Shown in pieces: positions 50,358-58,359 of a stretch of DNA of 64,000 nucleotides. Within the stretch, counting starts at the first letter, position 1, and every line of letters starts with the position of its first letter. Below the pieces are notes generated by a model. The model did no database searches. It saw nothing but the letters and a program-made list of their open reading frames with translations, and had not been told where the DNA came from. A program made the position numbers and the translations under genes. Where the stretch lies: the NCBI GenBank assembly GCA_049314535.1, contig JBMOEX010000001.1, forward strand, positions 1 through 64,000, in the 5' to 3' direction. Origin of the DNA: LMEP-6097 sp049314535 (GTDB lineage Bacteria; Cyanobacteriota; Vampirovibrionia; LMEP-6097).

Positions 50358-51638
50358 TTAAACTAGAGAACTCTGCTTCAGATAAGGTCTAAGGGCTTTA
50401 GGTATTATTATCTCTCCATCCTCGGTTTGATAGTTTTCCATAATCGCAGCTAATGTTCTACCTACTGCTAGTCCTGAACCATTAATAGTATGAACGAATT
50501 CATTTTTTGATTTTCCTGATTCATCAGTGCGTTTAAATCTTATTTGTGTTCTTCTGGCTTGAAAATCTGAAAACCAGCTACAACTGCTGATTTCTCTATA
50601 TTTCTCTTGGCTAGGAAACCAGACTTCTAAGTCATAGCACTTACTTGCACTGAAGCCTAAATCTCCAGCACAGAGCTGAACTTTTCTGTAAGGTAATTCT
50701 AGCGCTTGAAGAATAGACTCAGCGTTATTAGTAAGCCTCTCATGTTCAGCTATAGCATCCTCTTCTTTACAGAGAATGACTAATTCTATTTTATTAAACT
50801 GGTGCTGCCTAATGATGCCGCGTGTATCTTTACCCGCTGAACCTGCCTCTGATCTAAAGCAAGGAGTGTAAGCTGTCATTCTTAAAGGTAGCTGTTCTTC
50901 TTTGAGAATTTCATCGCGGTGAAGATTAGTCAGGGGAACCTCTGCTGTCGGAATTAAATAAAGCTCTTCACCCTCTATTTTAAAAAGGTCATCCTTGAAT
51001 TTAGGTAAATTTCCTGTCCCATAGAGTGAATCAGAATTGACTATTACTGGTAAGCTATACTCTTGATAACCGTTTTCTGTAGCTTTATCTAACATGAAAT
51101 TAATTAAAGCTCGTTCTAATTTAGCTAATTTACCAGCGATGACGGTAAATCTACTTTTACTTAATTTAACTCCCCTTTCAAAATCTAGTTCTTGATTGGT
51201 ATTGCCTAGGTCGTTATGTTCTAGTGGCTGGAAGCTGAATTGGGGCTTAGTCCCCCACTCCATGATGAATTTATTGTCATTCTCATCTTTGCCGTAAGGT
51301 GTGTCTGAGCTTGGTATATTCGGAAGTTCTAGTAAAAATTCTTGTTGTTTTTCAGCTAAAATAGGCTCTAATTCATTAATTACTTTTAGTTTTTCTTTGA
51401 TGCTATTCAACGATTCTATTTCAGAGTCAGCATTTTCACCTTTAGATTTTTTTTGACCAACAGTCTTACTAAGAGTGTTACGCTCTGCTTCTAAAGATTC
51501 TTTTTCGATAAGTTTTTCTCGATACTGCTTATCTATTTCGAGCAGTTCATTTAGAATCTTTTCATAGTGAGGATTCCGTAAAGAAAGTAATTCTTTTATT
51601 AAATCTGGGTTTTGTCTGATTTTTTTGATGTCAAGCAT
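50358..51638 (-). CDS. serS: Seryl-tRNA synthetase
   Basis: Charges tRNA-Ser. The N-terminal tRNA-binding coiled-coil arm (residues 1-105: YREKLIEKESLEAERNTLSKTVGQKKSKGENADSEIESL) is followed by the class II catalytic core: motif 2 FRSEAGSAGKDTRGIIRQHQFNKIEL and motif 3 NGSGLAVGRTLAAIMENYQTEDG, plus IPTAEVPLTN. The 426-residue length is normal. Its ATG is only 22 bp from the ATG of the divergent rsmE gene, leaving no room for separate leaders. Confidence 0.96.
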   Translation of the reverse strand: MLDIKKIRQNPDLIKELLSLRNPHYEKILNELLEIDKQYREKLIEKESLEAERNTLSKTVGQKKSKGENADSEIESLNSIKEKLKVINELEPILAEKQQEFLLELPNIPSSDTPYGKDENDNKFIMEWGTKPQFSFQPLEHNDLGNTNQELDFERGVKLSKSRFTVIAGKLAKLERALINFMLDKATENGYQEYSLPVIVNSDSLYGTGNLPKFKDDLFKIEGEELYLIPTAEVPLTNLHRDEILKEEQLPLRMTAYTPCFRSEAGSAGKDTRGIIRQHQFNKIELVILCKEEDAIAEHERLTNNAESILQALELPYRKVQLCAGDLGFSASKCYDLEVWFPSQEKYREISSCSWFSDFQARRTQIRFKRTDESGKSKNEFVHTINGSGLAVGRTLAAIMENYQTEDGEIIIPKALRPYLKQSSLV

Positions 51639-51660
51639 AGTAATATGATTTTTTGGCTAT

Positions 51661-52473
51661 ATGGTTAGATCTTACAGATTCGCGATAAATAAAGAAGATG
51701 ATCTTATTGATTTACCTAATAAGATTATAACCACCAAAAAACAAAATTTAATTCATCAACTCATTAAAGTTTTAAGATACCCTGAGGATGAAGCTCATAA
51801 TGATATTGAATTGATAGATGGTTTTTCTCGTAATATTTATCAAGTAAGGTTACTCACTGAAATTGGTAGCAAAATATTAAAAAAGTTAGATTTCACAATA
51901 TTGAATGTGAAGCAGAGTCCTAGAGAGCTTGATACTCATGTGAACTTTTATGTGCCGATTATTAAAAATGAAAATTTTGAATTAATGTTAAGAAAACTTT
52001 GTGAGCTAGGAGTTCAGGAATTTACTCCAGTTTTTTTTAAATTTAGTCAGAAAAAATATTTGAGAAAATTAAAGGAACACTCTTACCAAGAAAGAATCTT
52101 GAAAATTATTGAATCAGCGACTGAACAGTGTGAGGGAGCTGTATTTGCGAAATTAAATCCAGTAATGAGCTTTGAAGATTTAATTAGATTAAATCAGAAA
52201 ATTGATAAGGACACTATTAAGCTTTTCGGTTCAGAGAGGCTTTCTTTAAGTGAAATTCTTGGTGAAAATATCGAAAATGCAGGAAATGCTGTTCTACCAC
52301 GGTCTCTAGGTTTAAGAAAAGCTTCTCTCCTAATTGGACCAGAAGGTGGTTTAAGTATAGAAGAAGTAGAGGCTTTAGAAAAGCTGGATTTTAAAGGTAT
52401 TAGTCTTGGGAAGAGAATTCTTAGAGCGGAGACAGCTGCTGTAGTGTTGTTCACTAAGCTAGGTTTAATTTAA
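51661..52473 (+). CDS. rsmE: 16S rRNA m3U1498 methyltransferase
   Basis: SPOUT-fold methyltransferase that modifies U1498 of 16S rRNA. It starts MVRSYRFAINKE, with an N-terminal PUA-like domain, then KFSQKKYL, ESATEQCEG and the knot motif LLIGPEGGLSIEEVEALEKL, SLGKRILRAETAAVVLF. Length 270 is slightly above the usual 240. The extra segment just before the knot (NAGNAVLPRSLG, about residues 204-216) matches a degenerate copy of the palindromic repeat (copy L). It overlaps trpE by 9 bp at convergent 3' ends. Confidence 0.92.
   Translation: MVRSYRFAINKEDDLIDLPNKIITTKKQNLIHQLIKVLRYPEDEAHNDIELIDGFSRNIYQVRLLTEIGSKILKKLDFTILNVKQSPRELDTHVNFYVPIIKNENFELMLRKLCELGVQEFTPVFFKFSQKKYLRKLKEHSYQERILKIIESATEQCEGAVFAKLNPVMSFEDLIRLNQKIDKDTIKLFGSERLSLSEILGENIENAGNAVLPRSLGLRKASLLIGPEGGLSIEEVEALEKLDFKGISLGKRILRAETAAVVLFTKLGLI
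52272..52307 (+). repeat. Degenerate repeat end in rsmE (copy L)
   Basis: 36 bases align without gaps to the repeat right end (CGAAAACGCAGAAAATGGAG... GGTCTCT) with 27 identities. In frame it encodes ENAGNAVLPRSL, parallel to ENAENGVVQWSL, at a position where other RsmE proteins have no insertion (directly before the conserved GPEGG knot). Confidence 0.6.
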
Positions 52474-54012
52474 TAAGACTTCCATCAAGGCTCGTGCTTT
52501 ATTAAAAGTTTCTTGGTATTCAGATTCAGGAGAGGAGTCTGCGACTATACCAGCACCGCATTGTATGGAAGCTTGATGTTTCTCAAGGATAATAGTTCTT
52601 ATCATGATCGCTACGTTTATAGTGCCATCTAAATTAATATAGCCGATGCAGCCACCGTAAGGGCCGCGGGCTTCATTCTCTAATCTGGAAATGATTTTAA
52701 TCGCCTCAATCTTAGGGGCTCCAGTGAGAGTGCCAGCTGGGAAACAGGCTTTAAGTAAGGCTATGCTATTAATAGTCTTTTTAAGTTTTCCTTTCACGGA
52801 GCTGACTATGTGTAATACGTGTGAATACTTCTCTACCACCATGTTTTCAGCCAAATGGATAGTGCCGTTTTCACAGACCCTGCCTAGATCATTTCGACCA
52901 AGATCTACTAACATCACATGTTCTGCTATTTCTTTAGTATCTTTTAAAAGTTTTTCAGTAAGTATTTTATCTTCGTTAGCGTTTTTACCTCTTTTGTAGG
53001 TACCAGCGATAGGTCTAAGTTCTGCCCATATTTCACTTTCACCATTTTCATTTTCGAGAATCTCCGATTTAATTAACATCTCAGGTGAAGAACCAACTAT
53101 GCTAAAACTCTCTTTATCTAAGTGACTGAGATCTACGTTGAAGAGATAGAGGTATGGGGACGGGTTAAGGCTTCTGAGCAAGCGATAAGTGGTAAGTGCG
53201 TCTAACTCAGCTTCAAGGAAAAATCTCTGTGAAAGCACGACCTGGAAGATATCTCCTTCGAGAATGTGTTCTTTTGCCTTTTCAACCATTTCCTTAAAAG
53301 CTTTTTCTGAACTATTAGATTTAAATTTTTTAATTTCCAGCTCTTTAGTATTTTTACTAGAGGTGTCATTAATTTTCTCTAAATGATGTTCTTTCGAGAT
53401 GATTGTAATTAATTGGTTTATAGTATCTGCACTTTTTTGATAGATATTTTTTAGATATTCAGTTTCTAAGCTCTCTATCAGCGAGTTTGAGATTATATAG
53501 AGTTTTTGACCGACATGATCGAAGACTATTAAACTACCTGCTAAATATAGAAAATATTCAGGGAGCGGGCCTTCTTTTAAATCTAAGCTAGGTTCTATCC
53601 TTTGTATCGACTCAAAAGAAAAAAAACCGACGAAACCTTTATGGAAAAATTTTAATTCTTGTGAAATGTTGTGAGTGACAGTATCTTGGATGTTAAGGCT
53701 GTGATTTTTGTAACTATAATTCGATAATAAATTTTCAATCTCATCATAGGGACTAAAATCATCTGTTTTAAATGAGGAGAATTTATTTAGTGCATTTGCA
53801 CCAATAAATGAATACCTACCAAGCTTTTCACCACCAAATACTGATTCAAATAAAAAACAGTCTTTAAAATGCTGGCTTAATTTAGTATAGGTAGAAACTG
53901 GTGTATCTAAGTCTGAGAGCAGGCAGGTGAAATTACTGATGATTTTCTCACCAGCTTTAGCTTTAGTGATAAATTCTTCTTCGCTTAAATTAAGCTGCGG
54001 TTTCATGCTCAT
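52465..54012 (-). CDS. trpE: Anthranilate synthase component I
   Basis: Converts chorismate to anthranilate, using ammonia from a glutamine amidotransferase subunit. The 515 residues include FKEMVEKAKEHILEGDIFQVVLSQRF, RPIAGTYKRGKNANEDKILTEKLL, DLGRNDLGRVCENG, and the PAGTLTGAPK segment characteristic of TrpE. Chorismate-enzyme end GPYGGCIGYINLDGTINVAIMIRT is intact. PabB is an alternative within the family but the length and PAGTL favour TrpE. No trpG or other trp genes are adjacent. Its start lies 23 bp inside secA's 3' end. Confidence 0.88.
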   Translation of the reverse strand: MSMKPQLNLSEEEFITKAKAGEKIISNFTCLLSDLDTPVSTYTKLSQHFKDCFLFESVFGGEKLGRYSFIGANALNKFSSFKTDDFSPYDEIENLLSNYSYKNHSLNIQDTVTHNISQELKFFHKGFVGFFSFESIQRIEPSLDLKEGPLPEYFLYLAGSLIVFDHVGQKLYIISNSLIESLETEYLKNIYQKSADTINQLITIISKEHHLEKINDTSSKNTKELEIKKFKSNSSEKAFKEMVEKAKEHILEGDIFQVVLSQRFFLEAELDALTTYRLLRSLNPSPYLYLFNVDLSHLDKESFSIVGSSPEMLIKSEILENENGESEIWAELRPIAGTYKRGKNANEDKILTEKLLKDTKEIAEHVMLVDLGRNDLGRVCENGTIHLAENMVVEKYSHVLHIVSSVKGKLKKTINSIALLKACFPAGTLTGAPKIEAIKIISRLENEARGPYGGCIGYINLDGTINVAIMIRTIILEKHQASIQCGAGIVADSSPESEYQETFNKARALMEVLLN

Positions 54013-56851
54013 GTTCGTGCTGATCTTTTTCGACTATGCGGGAATGGAATAGCAGACTGACAGTGTTTTTCTTGATATCAAGTAGCAGATCTTCAAACAT
54101 ATCAAAGCTCTCTTTCTTATATTCGATTAAAGGATCTTTCTGACCATAACCCTGAAGGTGAATACCTTCTTTAAGTGAATCCATCGCTTGCAAGTGCATA
54201 ACCCATTTAGAATCTATAACATGCAGCATTATCTGTCTCTCAGCTTCTTTAAGGTTATCAAGTCCTATAATATTTTCTTTTTCATTATAAGCCTTTAGAG
54301 CAGTCTCTTGTAAACCTGCTTCTAATGCTTCGAAACCTTGCTCGGCTAAGTCTTTGATCTTTATATTCTCTAATATCTGTTCACCGAGGTCATTTTTCAA
54401 CTGTTCAGTTAATTTATCTATTGAGCTCAGCTCACCATTAGAGTTATCAAACCATAATTCTGTTGGGAGTTTAGGATTAATGTACTGATATAAATCATTC
54501 TCGATATGCAGTTTAATCATTTTTAAAATATTTTCATGAATATCAGCACCTTCAAGAATTTTTCTTCTCTCTCTGTAAACGACTTCTCTCTGTGTATTTA
54601 CTACGTCGTCATACTGTAAAACATGCTTTCTGACATCGAAGTTATAGGATTCTACTTTCTTCTGTGAATTATTTATGGCTTCAGTGATAATCCCAGCCTC
54701 TATCGGCATATCGTCATCAGCTTTCATCATGTTCATTATGCCTATCATCTTCTCTCCACCAAAGATTCTCATTAAATTATCTTCTAGTGATAAAAAGAAT
54801 CTTGATGAACCGAGGTCGCCTTGTCTTGCACATCTACCTCTGAGCTGATTATCTATTCTTCTGCTTTCGTGTCTCTCTGTACCTATGACATACAGCCCAC
54901 CAAGTTTTTTCACTTTTTCTTGGGCTTCTAAATTAACTATATTAAAGTCAGGGCTCTCGTGATCATTAGATTTATAACCACCTAGTATAATGTCAGTTCC
55001 TCTACCAGCCATGTTAGTAGCTATAGTGATAGCTGAAAGTTTGCCAGCCTGTCTAATAATGTCAGCTTCTTTTTCATGGTGTTTGGCATTGAGTACGGAA
55101 AATTTAATACCTTTTTTTATTTCCTCGGCTACCATAATGGCTTGTAGCATGGTATCTAAAGCGAAACTTAGCTCTTCACCTTGAAAATCTTCTCTGAGCT
55201 TGATCGTATAAGGTGAAACTTTCTCTAGTGTTATATTTCCTGGCTTGTCTAATAGTTTTAAGAACTCTTTATCTATAAGATTTTCTTTGTTTTTATTTTT
55301 CGCTAGATTTAAAAATCTTTTAATTCTAGTTTCAAGAATCTGCATCGCATAGAGTGGTTTATCTAGCATACTTGCAAGTAATTCAGATTTCTCTATACTC
55401 GTAGTTCCGACTAGAACAGGTCTTTCCACTTTATAGGCTTCGATGATTTCCACTAAAATTGAATAAAATTTAGCTAGCTCTGTTTTTAAAACTATATCGT
55501 TTAAGTTTTTACGAGCACATTCTCTGTTCGTTGGAATGGTGAGTACATGTAGATTGTAGATTTTTTTAAATTCTTCAGCTTCTGTACTAGCTGTACCAGT
55601 CATACCAGCTAGCTTAGGATATAGCCTGAAAAGGTTTTGGAATGTGATACTTGCCATAGTAAGCGTTTCTTCTTGAATCGCTACATTCTCTTTTGCTTCT
55701 ACTGCTTGGTGAAGACCATCACCCCAGCGTCTTCCTTCCATTAATCTACCAGTAAATTCATCGACTATAACGACCTCTTTTTTAGTAGTTTTAGAATTAA
55801 CTTGTACTATGTAGTCAGTATCTTTAACGAATAATTCTTTCGCTCTTAAAGCCTGTATAAGATGGTGAGCTAGATTGGTTTCTGGGTCCCATAGGTTATT
55901 TACTTTTAGTAATTCCTCTGCTCTTGAGATTCCAGCTTCAGTTAATATCGCATTTTTAGCTTTTTCATCTACGAAGTAATGAGCTTCTGTACTAAGATCT
56001 TTTTCATTAGCCGTCTTTTTAAGCTGTTTAGCTAACTGATTCATGGCTAAGTAAATTTCTTTTTTACGTCTGTCTGGCATGCCACTGATGATAAGTGGTG
56101 TGCGGGCTTCATCGATTAAAATACTGTCGACTTCATCGACTATCGCCATATAATAATCTTTTTGAACACACTCTGTGATGTCGTTCGCCATATTATCTCT
56201 GAGATAATCGAAACCGAATTCGTTATTAGTTCCATAGGTAATATCTGACCTGTAAGCTATCTGCCTATCTTTAGAGTTTTTCCCTGAAACTATAAGTCCT
56301 ACACTTAGACCTAGGAAATTAAAAAGCTTACCCATCCACTCAGAATCACGTTTAGCAAGGTAATCATTTACTGTAATAATATGAACACCTCTACCACTGA
56401 GAGCATTTAAATAAGCAGGTAAAGTACATACTAAAGTTTTACCTTCACCTGTCTGCATTTCAGCTATGCCCGTTCTATGAAGTTGAACGCCACCAATGAG
56501 CTGAACGTCATAGTGTCTCATTTTAAGAACTCTCTTAGAAGCTTCTCTGCATACCGCGAAAGCCTCTGGTAGTAAGTCTTCTAGTATCTCTGATAAAGCT
56601 TTATCATGAGTGGTTCTTAATTGTCCAGGTAATTTAGGGACATCGTCTTCTATAAGTTTTTGAAAAGGAGTTGCACTGATTTTTTCTTGAATTTTAATTT
56701 TAAATTCATCAGTTTTAGCTTGCAGTTCAGTATCGCTTAATTTAGATATATTTTCTTCAAAAGCATTAACTTTTTCGACTATTGGTTGAATACCATTTAA
56801 TATCTGTTGGTTGGGATTACCTCTAAGTAATTTTAGGAAGCTTTGAAACAT
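53990..56851 (-). CDS. secA: Preprotein translocase ATPase SecA
   Basis: Motor that drives proteins through SecYEG. NBD1 has MQTGEGKTLVCTLPAYLNAL and DEVDSILIDEARTPLIISG; then the preprotein cross-linking domain, NBD2 with TNMAGRGTDIILGG and GTERHESRRIDNQLRGRCARQGD, and the helical scaffold/wing with MHLQAMDSLKEGIHLQGYGQKDPL. 953 residues, normal. The C-terminal zinc/SecB-binding motif (CxCxSGxxxxxCC/H) is absent and replaced by a short His/Glu tail (EKDQHEHEHETAA). A TATAAT-like -10 at 56863-56868 lies 11 bp upstream of the ATG. trpE starts within its last codons. Confidence 0.95.
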   Translation of the reverse strand: MFQSFLKLLRGNPNQQILNGIQPIVEKVNAFEENISKLSDTELQAKTDEFKIKIQEKISATPFQKLIEDDVPKLPGQLRTTHDKALSEILEDLLPEAFAVCREASKRVLKMRHYDVQLIGGVQLHRTGIAEMQTGEGKTLVCTLPAYLNALSGRGVHIITVNDYLAKRDSEWMGKLFNFLGLSVGLIVSGKNSKDRQIAYRSDITYGTNNEFGFDYLRDNMANDITECVQKDYYMAIVDEVDSILIDEARTPLIISGMPDRRKKEIYLAMNQLAKQLKKTANEKDLSTEAHYFVDEKAKNAILTEAGISRAEELLKVNNLWDPETNLAHHLIQALRAKELFVKDTDYIVQVNSKTTKKEVVIVDEFTGRLMEGRRWGDGLHQAVEAKENVAIQEETLTMASITFQNLFRLYPKLAGMTGTASTEAEEFKKIYNLHVLTIPTNRECARKNLNDIVLKTELAKFYSILVEIIEAYKVERPVLVGTTSIEKSELLASMLDKPLYAMQILETRIKRFLNLAKNKNKENLIDKEFLKLLDKPGNITLEKVSPYTIKLREDFQGEELSFALDTMLQAIMVAEEIKKGIKFSVLNAKHHEKEADIIRQAGKLSAITIATNMAGRGTDIILGGYKSNDHESPDFNIVNLEAQEKVKKLGGLYVIGTERHESRRIDNQLRGRCARQGDLGSSRFFLSLEDNLMRIFGGEKMIGIMNMMKADDDMPIEAGIITEAINNSQKKVESYNFDVRKHVLQYDDVVNTQREVVYRERRKILEGADIHENILKMIKLHIENDLYQYINPKLPTELWFDNSNGELSSIDKLTEQLKNDLGEQILENIKIKDLAEQGFEALEAGLQETALKAYNEKENIIGLDNLKEAERQIMLHVIDSKWVMHLQAMDSLKEGIHLQGYGQKDPLIEYKKESFDMFEDLLLDIKKNTVSLLFHSRIVEKDQHEHEHETAA

Positions 56852-56862
56852 CTGAGCTTAAA

Positions 56863-56868
56863 ATTATA
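56863..56868 (-). promoter_or_regulatory. secA -10 box
   Basis: TATAAT on the minus strand places transcription start about 5 nt before the ATG at 56851. No clear -35 and no Shine-Dalgarno. Confidence 0.4.
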
Positions 56869-56870
56869 GC

Positions 56871-57653
56871 TCACCAGTAAATTAAGTATTTATTACTTTT
56901 TTCATCTAAAATTCCATGGCCTTGCAGTGTAATTCTCATATCTTCTGGAGACATTTCTATAGCTGGAGCCATAGCATGTGTAAATTTGCCAGAGTGGATA
57001 AACATATAACCTTCTTCATATTTAATGAATTCAAGTTCATTTAAATTTATATGCGTATCATCTCTTGTTCGGAAAATAGTATTCATCTGAAAGCTATTTT
57101 CTATAACTTCTTGTAAAATTTGGCTGTCTTCTTCAGTTTCTTTAAAGGAATTTTCTACTTCTACTTGGTCGCCTAGTAATATTAATCCAGCTCCCCTATT
57201 AGGAAGCTTTATGGATAAGGTAAAACTGAGATTTTTTATCGGGTCATAGCTTATTTCTCCCCAGTCAATTAATTCATTCTGCCTATCGTGATGAAATTTA
57301 CCAGCTTCTTCTTCGAAATAAATATCACTACCAAATATGTGAAACCCAGGTAGAGCATTAGTTTTAGAGTATTCACACTCTAGCCCAGTAGAGTTTTTTA
57401 GTTCATCTAAGGTTTTTATATACAAATTGCCTAAATGCTTTTCTAGTAAAGCGTTCTGTAAAGCAGCCTCTTTTTGGTAATTTAGGTAGGAGCCTATGGC
57501 ATCTATGTAACTGACTGCTCCTAAAGTGAATCTAGGCAGCTCAAATGGGTGATCATCTTCGTTTCTTAATTTCCAAAAGCTTTTTAGCTCAAGTATAATT
57601 CTGAAAATATTTTCGCATTCGTCTTTATTCAAAACTTTTACTTTTTTAATCAT
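56871..57653 (-). CDS. Putative 2-oxoglutarate/Fe(II)-type oxygenase
   Basis: 260 residues. FHHDRQNELIDW supplies an HxD-like pair, and IHSGKFTHAMAPAIEMSPEDMRITLQGHG supplies a distal His and an Arg for 2-oxoglutarate, in the order and spacing of double-stranded beta-helix oxygenases. LSFTLSIKLPNRGAGLILLGDQV looks like core strands. Substrate unknown. This call is by motif arrangement only. Its start codon is 22 bp from that of the divergent HAD gene; it ends 20 bp upstream of secA on the same strand. Confidence 0.6.
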   Translation of the reverse strand: MIKKVKVLNKDECENIFRIILELKSFWKLRNEDDHPFELPRFTLGAVSYIDAIGSYLNYQKEAALQNALLEKHLGNLYIKTLDELKNSTGLECEYSKTNALPGFHIFGSDIYFEEEAGKFHHDRQNELIDWGEISYDPIKNLSFTLSIKLPNRGAGLILLGDQVEVENSFKETEEDSQILQEVIENSFQMNTIFRTRDDTHINLNELEFIKYEEGYMFIHSGKFTHAMAPAIEMSPEDMRITLQGHGILDEKSNKYLIYW

Positions 57654-57675
57654 GCATTAGTTATTATTTTCCCAT

Positions 57676-58359
57676 ATGAGTACAATTAATCATTCCCAGA
57701 CCTTTAAGGAAATTTTCAAGGATATTAAAGCTGTTATTTTTGATATGGATGGCGTCCTTGTCTATAATACTGAGTTCCATAAAAAGGCATTAAAGCAGTT
57801 CTGCTCTAGTAAAGGTTTTCATCTTACAGATGAAGATATGGCTGAAAAAATTTATGGCAGAACGAATAGAGAGTGGCTTTTGAATCTCTTTGATAGCGGC
57901 TTGACTGATGAATTAGTCGAAGAATATGCTCAAGAAAAAGAACTTATTTATAGGGATCTTTATATGGATTCTATAAAACCAGCACCAGGATTAATAGATT
58001 TTTTAGATCTTTTGGATAGCCTTAATATACCAAGAGCTATAGGAACTTCTGCCCCACCTGTTAATGTGGAATTTACTTTAGAGAAAGCTAATCTGAGAGA
58101 ATACTTCAGTTTAGTCATAGATGATACTATGATTGAAAATAGTAAGCCTGATCCGGAAATATACTTGAAAGCTGCGAGTGAACTTGGTTTTAAGCCTCAA
58201 GAATGTGTGGTTTTTGAGGATTCTAAATCTGGTATATTAGCTGGACTTAATGCTGGGGCTAGAGTGGTGGCTCTTACTTCTACGCTGCTAGTGGATGAGA
58301 TATTAGCTTTGAAGGCGGATTTTATTGTGGATGATTTTCATTGTTTAAGTAGATCCTAA
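57676..58359 (+). CDS. HAD-superfamily sugar-phosphatase or phosphoglucomutase-like hydrolase
   Basis: 227 residues. Motif I FDMDGVLVYNTEFH (nucleophile Asp, cap insertion), motif II GTSAPP, motif III/IV KPDPEIYLKAASELG and VFEDSKSGILAGLNAGA identify a HAD hydrolase with a subfamily I helical cap, similar to beta-phosphoglucomutase and phosphoglycolate phosphatase types. Substrate uncertain. A TATTAT box at 57662-57667 is 8 bp before the ATG, suggesting a leaderless message. It overlaps the convergent polA stop by 4 bp. Confidence 0.88.
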   Translation: MSTINHSQTFKEIFKDIKAVIFDMDGVLVYNTEFHKKALKQFCSSKGFHLTDEDMAEKIYGRTNREWLLNLFDSGLTDELVEEYAQEKELIYRDLYMDSIKPAPGLIDFLDLLDSLNIPRAIGTSAPPVNVEFTLEKANLREYFSLVIDDTMIENSKPDPEIYLKAASELGFKPQECVVFEDSKSGILAGLNAGARVVALTSTLLVDEILALKADFIVDDFHCLSRS

